Source of the DNA: an uncultured Clostridia bacterium
GTDB taxonomy: Bacteria; Bacillota; Clostridia; TANB77; CAG-508
Assembly: GCA_948891265.1 (NCBI GenBank)
Contig: CAQUBD010000005.1
Span: forward strand, 1-64,000
Length of the DNA: 64,000 bases
Direction: 5' to 3'
Each line of letters opens with the position of its first letter. Within the stretch, counting starts at the first letter, position 1. The position numbers were made by a program, and so were the translations under genes. The notes beneath the pieces were generated by a model that worked only from the letters and a program-made list of their open reading frames with translations, searched no databases and was not told the origin of the DNA. Below, piece after piece: positions 17,349 to 26,712 of this stretch.

Positions 17349-17891
17349 TTATTTCTTATCTAACCATTCATAATATTTAACTAAATATTCCCAACATCCT
17401 TCTTTATCTGTTATACCATCATAATTATTTTTTACTCTTTCGATGATTTCATCTTTATCAATCCATTTCACTTCTGAAACTTCATCTTCCTGTAATTTCA
17501 ATTTTGTTTCATCAACATCTCTATTTATTATATAAAATTCATTAAAGTGATTAGCTATAATGTCTTTTTTCTCGCTTGTTGAAATAGCAGATCCTATAAA
17601 AGTAATATCTTCTTTATTTATATCAAGTCCTAGTTCTTCTTTTATTTCTCTTATAATTGCTTCAAAGCCAAATTCTCCTGCTAATACATGTCCTCCTGCT
17701 GTTACATCCCATGTGTTTGGCCACATTCTTTTATTTGCACTTCTTTTTTGTAGTAATACTTGGTTTTTAGAATTTATTATAAAAACAGCTACAGCTTTAT
17801 GATATAGTCCTGTTTTATGACATACTTTTCTACTTTCGGTTTTTCCTATATAATTTCCTTTTTCATCTAATATATCAAAATTTTCTTCCAT
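17349..17891 (-). CDS. NUDIX hydrolase, isopentenyl-diphosphate isomerase-like
   Basis: A protein of about 180 aa. The NUDIX box runs GGHVLAGEFGFEAIIREIKE then ELG, in the GX5EX7REUXEELG form. The N-terminal pattern DEKGNYIGKTESRKVCHKTG and the HKAVAVFI strand resemble the IPP isomerase-like/YfcD NUDIX group, whose members often act on small activated metabolites. The start at 17891 follows GGGGAG. It overlaps nothing but lies 47 bases after the DUF84 gene at the end of the operon. Confidence 0.85.
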   Translation of the reverse strand: MEENFDILDEKGNYIGKTESRKVCHKTGLYHKAVAVFIINSKNQVLLQKRSANKRMWPNTWDVTAGGHVLAGEFGFEAIIREIKEELGLDINKEDITFIGSAISTSEKKDIIANHFNEFYIINRDVDETKLKLQEDEVSEVKWIDKDEIIERVKNNYDGITDKEGCWEYLVKYYEWLDKK

Positions 17892-17938
17892 ATTTACTCC
17901 CCTTCCTTTCGCTTTGTTCATCATTAAATTTTGAGTAT

Positions 17939-18472
17939 TTATCTCCATCTATCTTCATTAATAAACTTAGTCAAAGCCATAACAAAAGCCATTTCTGTCA
18001 AATCAATTCTTGATATTTTATTATGTGATAATAGTTGGATTCCTCCACCTTTATTATGTCTCTCATCATCTTTTTCAAAAATTTTATTCATAACTTGGCT
18101 TAGATCTGTATCTATTATATCTTGAACTAATTTTTCTGGCACAGGAAATGATGGACTTGAACCATAACTTTCAAAGTATTCATTATCTTCAATTACTGCA
18201 ATATGTGTAATCATCCATCTTCCTAATGAATTATTTATTCCGCTTTCTATTGACAAGTATAAATCTGCTTTTATATTATTTTCTTTCGCATATTTTTTTA
18301 AGTTTTTAACTCTGTTTTTAGCTCCATTATATATTTCTTCATTTACAGGTTGTTCACTAACATTTGATTCTACTGGAATTCCTACAATTTCAATATCTTT
18401 AAAATAGTTTAATAATGCTCTTTTTGCCCCTTCTATTTTTCCTTGATTTTTAGTTCCTATTAATACTTTCAT
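17939..18472 (-). CDS. Non-canonical purine NTP phosphatase (DUF84, inosine/xanthosine triphosphatase-like)
   Basis: A protein of about 177 aa of the YjjX/DUF84 family: TKNQGKIEGAKRAL at the N-terminus, ESNVSEQPVNEEIYNGAKNR, and LSIESGIN in the middle match the family blocks. Known members hydrolyse ITP and XTP, cleaning the nucleotide pool. The start at 18472 (MKVLIGTKNQ) follows GGGAG with a five-base gap. It sits between two NUDIX genes, so a clean-up role in the same pathway is plausible. Confidence 0.85.
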   Translation of the reverse strand: MKVLIGTKNQGKIEGAKRALLNYFKDIEIVGIPVESNVSEQPVNEEIYNGAKNRVKNLKKYAKENNIKADLYLSIESGINNSLGRWMITHIAVIEDNEYFESYGSSPSFPVPEKLVQDIIDTDLSQVMNKIFEKDDERHNKGGGIQLLSHNKISRIDLTEMAFVMALTKFINEDRWR

Positions 18473-18486
18473 ATTTTCTCCCATTA

Positions 18487-19053
18487 TTATCTATATTTCT
18501 CTAACTTCTCATTTAATTTTTTATATACATTCTCCACCATCCATTTGTCACTTGCTACTTTTTTAACATCTTCAATATTAATCCATTTAACTCCACTATT
18601 TTCATCTTCTTTTATGTGTAATATTTCATTTTCATCAACTTCTAAAAGATATGTTAAATTCAAATGTACATGTGATGATACATATTTTCCTCTCTTTACA
18701 TGCCCATTAACATATACTATCTCTAATGAAAAAATATTGTCGTCAAGTACTTTTACATTTTTAACTCCAGTTTCTTCTTTTAATTCACGAATAGCTGTAC
18801 CTAATAAATCTGATTCTCCATCAGCATGACCTCCTGTCCATGCCCATGAATTATATATGTTATGATATATCATTAATACTTTTGTTTTTTCTTTATTTAC
18901 TGCCCATGATGATGCTGTAAAGTGTCCAAATTCGTTGTTTCTTGTTAGTACATCATCAAATGTGTTTATGTATTTTAATATTACTTCTTTGTCTTTTTCT
19001 TCTTGTTCATTGTATGGTTTATAGTTTTCTATTTGTTCTTTTAGGTTCTTCAT
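18487..19053 (-). CDS. NUDIX hydrolase
   Basis: A 188-aa protein with the NUDIX box GGHADGESDLLGTAIRELKE followed by ETG. The N-terminal region (NEFGHFTASSWAVN) and the TWAWTGGHADGE-type entry resemble a NUDIX group common in Firmicutes with unknown substrate. It is 14 bases upstream of the DUF84 gene and 15 bases downstream of the methyltransferase, so clearly cotranscribed. Confidence 0.88.
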   Translation of the reverse strand: MKNLKEQIENYKPYNEQEEKDKEVILKYINTFDDVLTRNNEFGHFTASSWAVNKEKTKVLMIYHNIYNSWAWTGGHADGESDLLGTAIRELKEETGVKNVKVLDDNIFSLEIVYVNGHVKRGKYVSSHVHLNLTYLLEVDENEILHIKEDENSGVKWINIEDVKKVASDKWMVENVYKKLNEKLEKYR

Positions 19054-19068
19054 TTTTATCCTTCTTTC

Positions 19069-19752
19069 TTATTTAAAATATTCGTAAATAACTATGTTTT
19101 GTTTTATAATATTACTATTAATCTTATTTCCTATTTCACGTCCCCATATATTTTCAAATACTTTTTTTGCTATATCTTTATTATCAAATTTGAAGTAAGT
19201 TTCAAATTTGTTAATACAATTAAATTGTTGTTCTTCTATCCAATCATTATATTCTTTAGTTCTTCTAATATCTGGATATCTATTTCTGATTTCTTCAAAT
19301 TCTCCTCCAATATCATTTTCAACTAAATAGATACTACCATTTTTCTTGATAATTCTTTTCATTTCGTCTAAAACTTGTTTTCTTCTATTTACTTCTAAAA
19401 TAGTTCCTAATACCCAAGTTGAAATAATAATATCTACTGAATTGTTAGGTAATGGTATATTTTCTGCACTACAACATATAAATTCAACATTGCTACTTTT
19501 TACTTTTTCTTTAGCTGTATTTATTTGCTCTTTTGATAAATCTAATCCATAATATTTTTTTGCATCTTTATAGAATTTTTGCATAAATTTTCCTGTTCCA
19601 CATCCTAAATCTAATACTATCTTGTCTTTTATTTTTGGATATAGGCATTCATATATTTTGTTTGGATAATCTTCTGCTATACTAAATATTTCATATACAT
19701 CATTTTCTTCATAATAGTTTTTTGATTTTTCTGATAAATTAAAATTATTCAT
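19069..19752 (-). CDS. Class I SAM-dependent methyltransferase
   Basis: A 227-aa protein with the SAM motif VLDLGCGTGKFMQKF (near residue 48), motif post-I YYGLDLS, and the PLPNNSVDIIISTWVL block of the Methyltransf_11/25 group. The acceptor is unknown. Its ATG overlaps the end of the ATP-grasp gene by eight bases, which means tight translational coupling; a role in modifying the product of that ligase is plausible. Confidence 0.88.
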   Translation of the reverse strand: MNNFNLSEKSKNYYEENDVYEIFSIAEDYPNKIYECLYPKIKDKIVLDLGCGTGKFMQKFYKDAKKYYGLDLSKEQINTAKEKVKSSNVEFICCSAENIPLPNNSVDIIISTWVLGTILEVNRRKQVLDEMKRIIKKNGSIYLVENDIGGEFEEIRNRYPDIRRTKEYNDWIEEQQFNCINKFETYFKFDNKDIAKKVFENIWGREIGNKINSNIIKQNIVIYEYFK

Positions 19753-20756
19753 CCTGTTTCCCCCTTGTTTCTGGGAATATCATATCTACCATATATTTTG
19801 CAACATTTCTAGGTTCTCCTTCGCTTGGTCTCATATGCATATGTATTCCTGGAACTGTGTTTACTTCTACAATATTATACATATCTGCGGTTTGCACAGC
19901 TTGAATATCTTTACTCATATAGTCAATTCCTACATAAGATAAGCCAGAAAAAGTATCTAGAATCTTTTTGCAATTTTCTATAACTGAATTATGTATTTTG
20001 TCAGTATAATCAATGCATAACCCACCTTTTGCGACATTTGAATTATGTCTTAAATATACTTTTTCATTTTGATTTGGTATATCTTTCATTGAAATATTGT
20101 TTTTTTTCATATAACTTTGTGTAATTTCATCAACTGCAATTGGACATAAGCAATTTACTCTTTCTTTTCTTTTTTCGTTTTCTATTTCTATAAGTTCTGA
20201 TATAGAATGTTTACCATCTCCTATTATATGCGCTGGTTCTCTATGTAAAACTGCATATTTTCCTTCTTTTGTTAGAAATACTCTATACTCTTTACCATTA
20301 AATTGTCTTTCTATTATAAATGCAGTTTTTAATGTATTTACAAACACATTTTGAACAATATCTTTGAGTTCTTCTTCATCTTCTATGTCCATATATATAT
20401 TGTCTCCATGAGATCCGAAAAACTGGTTTAATTACAATAGGAAATCCTATTTTTTTAGCATATAATATTGATAATTCCCATTCGTTTGGTAAAAATTTTT
20501 CTCCTATTGGCACACTTATTCCATTTTGCTCAAGAATTCTTTTTGTTATATATTTATCTCCACATATAATAGAAACAGAGTATGGTGTAATAGAAGAATC
20601 TCTGTCTAGAATCCATTCTATATGATTTTCATACTCTGCTTTTATAAGCTCTATTTCTTTATAGATAATATTAACATTAATTCCTCTTGATTGCATTTCC
20701 TCTATTAATAATCTTTGATTTGTGTGCAATTCTAATAATTCAGAATTATCTACCAT
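19745..20756 (-). CDS. ATP-grasp ligase read through a +1 shift
   Basis: Two open frames (20376-20756 and 19745-20392) make one ATP-grasp protein of 336 aa once C20417 is skipped: IVIKPVF is then followed by GSHGDNIYMDIED, the glycine-rich loop after the ATP-binding Lys. Further on are EYRVFLTKEGKYAVLHREPA, DGKHSISELI and the metal-binding VGIDYM...NIVEVNTVPG. This order resembles cyanophycin synthetase/GshB-like amino-acid ligases. The ATG overlaps the stop of the upstream 58-aa peptide gene (TAATG). Inference: it may act on that peptide or make an amide-linked metabolite. Confidence 0.85.
20415..20417 (-). other. CGG +1 frameshift site, ATP-grasp gene
   Basis: Coding strand CCA GTT TTT C GGA TCT CAT GGA GAC. 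Skipping C gives PVFGSHGD; the zero frame ends 20 codons later. The P-site TTT could re-pair with TTC here. Confidence 0.85.
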
Positions 20757-20932
20757 TATCTAACTTCACCATTCATCCTTTCTAAATCTTTGCTTAATTC
20801 TTCTATAACTCTTCTCCTATTATCGCCAATATCATTATTTATTGAACCTGTTTTAAATCTTACTTGCTTAAAAAAGTTATCTCTTTCTATTGAAAAATTC
20901 TTAAATCTGCTTTCTCCTCTTGATTCTGACAT
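20756..20932 (-). CDS. 58-aa peptide, candidate precursor or small partner
   Basis: Begins MSESRGESRFKNF after AAAGGAGGG with a good gap and ends ERMNGEVR; the stop overlaps the ATP-grasp start by one base. The peptide is polar, Arg- and Ser-rich at the N-terminus, with GSINNDIGDNRRR in the middle and a helical, acidic/basic end. It sits between a DUF3419 transferase and the ATP-grasp gene with radical SAM enzymes upstream, an arrangement seen in RiPP clusters. I recognise no precursor family, so a small structural partner is equally possible. Confidence 0.65.
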   Translation of the reverse strand: MSESRGESRFKNFSIERDNFFKQVRFKTGSINNDIGDNRRRVIEELSKDLERMNGEVR

Positions 20933-20945
20933 ATTAATCCCTCCT

Positions 20946-21878
20946 TTAGATTATAATTACACTGTCAATGCAATTATCTATTACACTTTTAAATTCTCTT
21001 TCTAAATATTTAATCTTTAGTTTATCAAATAAGTGTCTTCTAAATATTGGATTATCTATTTCGCTTCTATATTTAGCGTTTTGAACATCATATAAATATG
21101 CACAAACTATCTTGTTATTTTCATTTTTAAAGTCTTTCATAATGTTATTTATGTATTCTTTTAGATAATTTGATTTTATATTATATATGTTCTTAATGTA
21201 ATCACTGATATTTGACATTAATATTATATCGTAATTTACTATATTTGACAAGCCTAATTTACTGATATCTTTAAAATTACAGTTTATTAAAATTATTTCT
21301 TTTTGTTTTAAATTCTCTTTTGCTATATTATAATCTGTTTCATTTTTTAAATATAAGTTTGAATTTAATTTTACATCATTATTATCATATTTATTATTGA
21401 ATATATATGAATTTCTTAGCCTATATCCATTATTATCAAAATTTTTATACATCATATCCCAATATTGTATTGCATTGTCTGTTAGATGTATTCTTAATTT
21501 ATTCTTATATACTGCATAATCTAATGCTTTTTTATTTTTATTTACATTATTTTCTTCATTTATCATAAAAAATTGCAAAAATGCTTCATATTCTAATTGT
21601 TCTAATGCAACTAATTTTAGCTCTGTAAATATTAATGCTAAATAATTTATATCGAATCCAGAAACAGATTTAGCACCCTTATAAAAAGCATTTATAATAT
21701 GGTCTCCTGAAGCCGAAACAGTTAATATATCCTTATTTTCAAAATTCATATATTGAAAATATCCTGCTATATTCTCAGTAGTAAATGAATATATTTGAGA
21801 TAAATTACTGAAATTATTTATATCTATATTTTCTAATTTAAATTTTTGCTGTTGCTTACTTATATATTTTATAATCAT
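20946..21878 (-). CDS. DUF3419 / BtaA-like SAM-dependent transferase
   Basis: A 310-aa protein with ILTVSASGDHIINAFYKGA, GFDINYLALIFTELKL and LEQLEYEAFLQFF. This matches the N-terminal region of DUF3419 proteins (BtaA type), which use SAM to transfer a 3-amino-3-carboxypropyl group. In BtaA the acceptor is diacylglycerol; here it is unknown. The gene overlaps the radical SAM gene upstream by one base (ATGA type) and is followed by the 58-aa gene, so it is part of the same pathway. It is more divergent than housekeeping genes. Confidence 0.7.
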   Translation of the reverse strand: MIIKYISKQQQKFKLENIDINNFSNLSQIYSFTTENIAGYFQYMNFENKDILTVSASGDHIINAFYKGAKSVSGFDINYLALIFTELKLVALEQLEYEAFLQFFMINEENNVNKNKKALDYAVYKNKLRIHLTDNAIQYWDMMYKNFDNNGYRLRNSYIFNNKYDNNDVKLNSNLYLKNETDYNIAKENLKQKEIILINCNFKDISKLGLSNIVNYDIILMSNISDYIKNIYNIKSNYLKEYINNIMKDFKNENNKIVCAYLYDVQNAKYRSEIDNPIFRRHLFDKLKIKYLEREFKSVIDNCIDSVIII

Positions 21879-22822
21879 TACTCTCTCCTATTTACTGGGC
21901 ATCCTTTTATTTGATTTTCTTGTATATATTTTAAATATTTTTGTATTGGTTCTGATTTTATAATTTGCGTAAATGTACTATTTTTTAGTGTTAATTTTGA
22001 TTTATATTTTGGTTCTTTTGACACTATCCATGTACATGGAGATACTTGCCCTAAATTATTAATATATATAAATTTGCTTATAGCGGGACAAATTCCTTCC
22101 TGATTTTTACATATTCTACTTTCTGTAAAACTATATTTAACTTGTATTTGTTGTTTGTACTTTATTCCTAATTTTTCAATCTCTTCTTTTACACTATCTA
22201 TAGTTCTTTTAGAAATAATAGTTTCGTCTCCTTCTAATCTTCCAACCGCTTCCATAAATGAAAATATAATTTCATTTGCTTTTAATTCTATTGCTAACTT
22301 TACTATTTCTTCTAATTTATCCTCGTTTTGCTTATATATTACAGTTCCAATTCTTGTATATACATTATTTTCCGTTAAATATCTTATTCCTCTTAATGTT
22401 TTTTCAAATGTATTTTCTCCTCTTACATACTCATGTGAATATTTATTGTTTCCATCTAAACTAACATGTACCATTGGGAAATTAATATTTTTAAGTTCTT
22501 GCGCAATTTCATTTGTAATTAATGATGCATTTGTTGATATGTCCATATCAAATCCTAATTTACTTGCATATTTTAATATTTCTATCATATCTTTTCTTGT
22601 GAATGGCTCTCCACCTGTAAACTTAATATATGTAAAATTATTTTCTTTTAACTCCTTTATTGTTTTCATTACTTCTTCTGTATTTAATTCATCTTCATAT
22701 TTTTTTGATTCACTACTAAATATACAATAACTACAATGATAATTACAGGTATTAGTTATCTCCCATAAGGCTCTACCACCATTTTCTGGTATTCTAAATA
22801 AACAAAATGGATATCTATTCAT
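21878..22822 (-). CDS. Radical SAM protein with SPASM-like C-terminus
   Basis: A 314-aa protein. The 4Fe-4S motif is CNYHCSYC near residue 27, followed by FTGGEPF (SAM binding) and HVSLDG. The C-terminal part has extra Cys residues (CKNQEGICPAISKF, SPCTWIV, GCPVN) like a SPASM/twitch auxiliary cluster domain, which is typical of peptide-modifying enzymes. It overlaps both neighbours. Proposed role: modification of the 58-aa peptide or a related substrate; this is inference from context. Confidence 0.85.
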   Translation of the reverse strand: MNRYPFCLFRIPENGGRALWEITNTCNYHCSYCIFSSESKKYEDELNTEEVMKTIKELKENNFTYIKFTGGEPFTRKDMIEILKYASKLGFDMDISTNASLITNEIAQELKNINFPMVHVSLDGNNKYSHEYVRGENTFEKTLRGIRYLTENNVYTRIGTVIYKQNEDKLEEIVKLAIELKANEIIFSFMEAVGRLEGDETIISKRTIDSVKEEIEKLGIKYKQQIQVKYSFTESRICKNQEGICPAISKFIYINNLGQVSPCTWIVSKEPKYKSKLTLKNSTFTQIIKSEPIQKYLKYIQENQIKGCPVNRRE

Positions 22823-23372
22823 ATAATCCCTCTTTCTTTAAAATTTCTTCATACTCCCTTTTCTTTGGATTACTACTTGTATCTATTATAAAGAACTCTT
22901 TTTTTAGGTTCTTTGCTTTTTCTATCTTTTGTTTATTTGTTAATTGTAAATTTATTCTTTTGGTAACTTCTTCTTTTCCTAAATCTCCGTTTTCTAATCT
23001 TTTTATCTGAATTTCTTTTGGGCAACAAACAATTATTATACTATCTACAATGTCATATAAATCATCTTCTAAAAGTAATGCCCATTCTATAAATATAACT
23101 CCATCATTTTTGTTTATTTGCTCATTTAGGTATTTTCTTATTTTAGGGTTTATATATTTTTTGTATTCCTCCATTGCTTTTTTATCGTTATATATCTTCT
23201 GATTTAAATATTCCCTATCTATGTTTTCTTTTTCTAATATTTTCCTTCTAATGTCATCTATGTCTAAAAATGTAGCTTGAATTTCCTTCTCACCACATAT
23301 CTTTTTAAACTCATTTATGGCATAACTTTTTCCGCTTCCAATTGAGCCTGTTATTCCTATTACTTTTTTCAC
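22815..23372 (-). CDS. Dephospho-CoA kinase-like P-loop kinase
   Basis: A 185-aa protein with GITGSIGSGKSYAINEF (P-loop) and LDIDDIRRKILEKE in the place of the CoaE DxD region, and RINLQLTNKQKIEKA near the lid. The order matches CoaE, but the motifs are divergent, so it may be the cell's CoaE or a pathway-specific small-molecule kinase. The start is GTG at 23372, directly after the TAA of the shifted radical SAM frame (TAAGTG), which supports the extended radical SAM reading. Confidence 0.75.
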   Translation of the reverse strand: MKKVIGITGSIGSGKSYAINEFKKICGEKEIQATFLDIDDIRRKILEKENIDREYLNQKIYNDKKAMEEYKKYINPKIRKYLNEQINKNDGVIFIEWALLLEDDLYDIVDSIIIVCCPKEIQIKRLENGDLGKEEVTKRINLQLTNKQKIEKAKNLKKEFFIIDTSSNPKKREYEEILKKEGLYE

Positions 23373-24762
23373 TTATTTCTCCCAATCTATTCCATATTTT
23401 GAAGGGCAAAATGATAAAAATTTAATTTTTCCCTCTTTATCTCTTAACTTTTCTAAATCTTCCCAATCTTTCGCATCTCTAATAATATTATAATTTTTGT
23501 TTATTAATCTTTTTATTAAGATTTCAATATCTGCTAACATTTCTTTATTAGTATAATCTTTGTTTTCTATTAATGGTTTATCACTATGTATGTATTGTGT
23601 TGGAATTTCATTTTGTTTTGATAATTTATTATAAATTGTTGTTCCTAATCTTAAAGTTAAAAAATGTCCTCTTATTTCATCAGGTCCGAGTTTCTAATAT
23701 AAAATCTATAGTTTTTTCCATATCTGATTTTGTGGTTGTTGGTAAATCAAATATAAAACTGGTTCTTACTCTATATCCCATATTTTTTATTTCTTTTATA
23801 ACTTTTTTTGCATATTCTATATCAAATTTTTTATTATTGTTTTGTAATACTTTTTGGCTTCCAGATTCTATTCCAAAGTGAATCCATCTAAAGCCTGCTT
23901 TATACATCAATTTGAATGTTTCTTTATCATAAGTATTTATACTTGAAAGACATCCTAATCTTATATCAATATTTTTTTCTATAATCTTATTACTTATTTC
24001 TTGCATTCTTTTTTTATTTACAGTTGCATTATCATCTAAAAATATTATTTTTTTAGAATTATAGTTTTGTATTAAATATTCAATTTCCTTTACTACATTT
24101 TCAGCATTTTTTCCTCTCCAATTTCCCCAATAATTATATGTTGGACAAAAATCACATTTATTTATGCATCCTCTACTTGTTAATATACTTCTAATATCAA
24201 TATAATCTTCTATTTCTGCCATATCTCTATTAGGAATCGGTAATTTATCTAAATTATATTTTTCTTTATTTGTGGATGTGATTACAATTTCACTTTCTTT
24301 TTTGAAAACAATTCCATTTATTTTCGATAACTTGTCAATATTTTTTATATCTGTATCTAATATATTTTTCATCGTGTTCTCTGCTTCTCCAATAATCCCA
24401 ATGTCAAAATTTATTTTTTCTATTATTTCTGGATTGTATGTTACAGTTTTTCCTATCATGATTGTTTTTATGTTATATTTTTTTAGTTTATTGCAGATTT
24501 CAGAAATGTTTTTTAATGTTTGTTGTGTATGTAGTGGTATATGATAATCATAAGAAATTATAACTATATCTGGCATAAATTTGCTTTCTATGTATTTTAT
24601 TAATTCTTCACAATTTAATCTTTTACAATCCATGTCTAAAAATTTTGTATTATGATTTAGATTTTGTAAGTATGTTGCTAAGCTTATTAAATCTATTGGT
24701 TCTATTAATAGTTCTTTTTCTGAAAATGGTACATTTGGTGGATTAATTAATAATATATTCAT
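23373..24762 (-). CDS. B12-binding radical SAM protein read through a +1 shift
   Basis: The zero frame gives 360 aa and stops at LETRT. Skipping C23688 continues as GPDEIRGHFLTLRLGTTIYN for 100 more codons and ends at a TAA touching the CoaE-like start, for a total of 462 aa. The N-terminal B12-binding domain starts NILLINPPN; the cluster motif is CINKCDFC near residue 205; GIESGSQKVL and FIFDLP follow. DEIRGHFLTLRLGT is the usual C-terminal block of this group, so the extension is genuine. First gene of the operon; probably a methylase or cyclase of unknown substrate. Confidence 0.85.
23686..23688 (-). other. CGG +1 frameshift site, B12 radical SAM gene
   Basis: Coding strand TTA GAA ACT C GGA CCT GAT GAA. 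The zero frame meets TGA two codons later; skipping C opens a conserved C-terminus of about 100 codons. Confidence 0.85.
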
Positions 24763-25125
24763 ATCTACTCTTCCTTTTTTATTTCATACCATTTTATCAC
24801 ATTTTTCTTTATATTACTATATTATTTACATAATTTTTATGAATTGTAACAAAAAAATAGACATTAATACTATATTGTACCAATATCTATTATCTTTAAT
24901 TTTAATTTTTGTTTTCTTATTCATATTTAAACTTAAAAGTTATAATACATCATAAAAAGCAATGCTGCGCAGTTAGGAGAACTCATATTTATACAGATAA
25001 GCTAGATTAACTATTCTTTTTTTTAATCTTAATAAACAACTTTATATGATTAGTTCGACCAGCACTTTTGAATGTAATGACGAATGTGATTGGAGAAGGT
25101 CTTAAAAGCATACAAAAAATAACAT
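24763..25125. other. Intergenic AT-rich region with dispersed repeat fragment
   Basis: No gene seen. It holds the probable promoter region of the minus-strand operon near 24780-24840. A segment at about 24941-25010 (CTCATATTTATACAGATAAG in it) is shared with 45427-45485. Confidence 0.4.
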
Positions 25126-25185
25126 AAAAAAGACGTAGATACATGCTATTTTAAAGCAAATCTCCACGCCTATTTTATTTTCTAT
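25126..25185 (-). terminator. Terminator of the GGGtGRT gene
   Basis: On the minus strand AGGCGTGGAGATTTGC pairs with GCATGTATCTACGTCT using several G-U pairs, followed by TTTTTT. Confidence 0.65.
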
Positions 25186-25217
25186 AATACTATTAGATGT
25201 GTCCCCATTGCACATTT

Positions 25218-26219
25218 TTATTTCATAGCTTCTTCAACTGCAACCGCTACTGCAACAGAAGCACCAACCATTGGGTTGTTACCCATTCCAATTAATCCCA
25301 TCATTTCAACATGAGCTGGAACTGAAGAAGAACCCGCAAATTGTGCATCTGAGTGCATTCTTCCCATTGTATCTGTCATACCATAAGAAGCTGGACCTGC
25401 TGCCATATTATCTGGGTGTAGTGTTCTACCTGTTCCACCACCTGATGCAACTGAGAAATATTTTTTACCTTGTTCAATACATTCTTTTTTATATGTACCT
25501 GCAACTGGATGTTGAAATCTTGTTGGGTTTGTAGAGTTACCTGTTATTGAAACATCTACACCTTCCATGTGCATTATTGCTACACCTTCTCTAACATCAT
25601 TTGCTCCATAACATCTAACCTTTGCTCTTTCTCCATCTGAGTATGCTATTTCTTCAACAATATTTACTTTTCCTGTAAAGAAATCAAAGTCTGTTTTTAC
25701 ATATGTAAATCCATTTATTCTTGATATTACTTGTGCTGCATCTTTTCCAAGCCCATTTAAAATAACTCTTAATGGTTCTTTTCTAACTTTGTTTGCTGAT
25801 TTTGCTATACCGATAGCTCCTTCAGCTGCTGCAAAACTTTCATGTCCTGCTAAAAATGCAAAACATTTTGTTTCTTCTGATAATAACATTGATGCTAAAT
25901 TTCCATGTCCTAATCCAACTTTTCTGTCATCTGCAACTGAACCTGGAATACAAAATGCTTGTAGTCCTTCTCCTATTGCTTTTGCTGCATCTGCTGCTTT
26001 TACACAACCTTTTTTGATTGCTATTGCTGCACCTAATGTATAGCCCCAAGCTGCATTTTCAAAACAAATTGGTTGAATTCCTTTTACTATTTCATAAGGA
26101 TTAAATCCTTTTTCTTTGCATATTTCTAATGCATCTTCGAAATCTCTTATTCCGTATTTTTCCATTACTGGTTTTATTTGGTCTATTCTTCTTTCATAAC
26201 TTTCAAATGTTACTGCCAT
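25218..26219 (-). CDS. GGGtGRT protein
   Basis: A 333-aa protein named for its motif ASGGGTGRTLHPDNMAAGP near residue 270. It also has WGYTLGAAIAIKKGC, LGHGNLASMLLSEETKCFAF and GMGNNPMVGASVAVAVAVEE. The family is common in anaerobic Firmicutes and is usually found beside a NifU-like scaffold protein, as it is here; its biochemical function is not established to my knowledge. The gene starts directly after the stop of the deoxyribosyltransferase-like gene and has an RBS with GGAGG. Confidence 0.88.
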   Translation of the reverse strand: MAVTFESYERRIDQIKPVMEKYGIRDFEDALEICKEKGFNPYEIVKGIQPICFENAAWGYTLGAAIAIKKGCVKAADAAKAIGEGLQAFCIPGSVADDRKVGLGHGNLASMLLSEETKCFAFLAGHESFAAAEGAIGIAKSANKVRKEPLRVILNGLGKDAAQVISRINGFTYVKTDFDFFTGKVNIVEEIAYSDGERAKVRCYGANDVREGVAIMHMEGVDVSITGNSTNPTRFQHPVAGTYKKECIEQGKKYFSVASGGGTGRTLHPDNMAAGPASYGMTDTMGRMHSDAQFAGSSSVPAHVEMMGLIGMGNNPMVGASVAVAVAVEEAMK

Positions 26220-26636
26220 TTAATTTTCCTCCTTTATTATTCTTCCTAAATTACTTATAATTTCATTTATATATGTATATGGAATTATTTTTAATCTTTT
26301 ATTTCCTCTTAGCATAGTAGATATTTTTGGAGTTATGGTTTCATCATAAATTCCAATAATTTTCTTATTAGACTTATCTGCATATCCAATTTCATATCCT
26401 ACTCCTAAAGATGGTATTGTAAATTCAGCAAAAATTAAATCTGCTTTATTTATTTCTTGTTCTAAATTCTCAAATATATCATAGTCAGACTGTTTTTCTT
26501 CATCAATTAGAACATTATCATCAGCAACTTCTTCATTTAGAACTTCACCATATTTTTTTAGTTCATTTATTAATTTTTTATATGTTTCTAATTTTTGTCT
26601 GCCACCATATATTGATCCTGAAAAATATATTTTCAT
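26220..26636 (-). CDS. Nucleoside 2-deoxyribosyltransferase-like protein
   Basis: A 138-aa protein: FSGSIYGGRQKLETYK at the N-terminus, DIFENLEQEINKADLIFAE in the middle and GVGYEIGYADKSNKK with the catalytic Glu. This is the nucleoside deoxyribosyltransferase / DNPH1 fold, which cleaves or transfers deoxyribose from nucleosides or dNMPs. The position between the GGGtGRT and NifU-like genes, on the same strand, is of unclear meaning. RBS lies within the short gap. Confidence 0.8.
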   Translation of the reverse strand: MKIYFSGSIYGGRQKLETYKKLINELKKYGEVLNEEVADDNVLIDEEKQSDYDIFENLEQEINKADLIFAEFTIPSLGVGYEIGYADKSNKKIIGIYDETITPKISTMLRGNKRLKIIPYTYINEIISNLGRIIKEEN

Positions 26637-26712
26637 AATGTGCTATTACCTTTCTAAATCATCGCTTATTTTTCTTCTTGTTTCTCTTAAAATATTTATA
26701 TTCTCCTTTGCT

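Noticed and set aside
22815..23372. Confident naming of the P-loop kinase as coaE
   Set aside because: It is divergent and sits inside an accessory operon, so I give only a family-level call.
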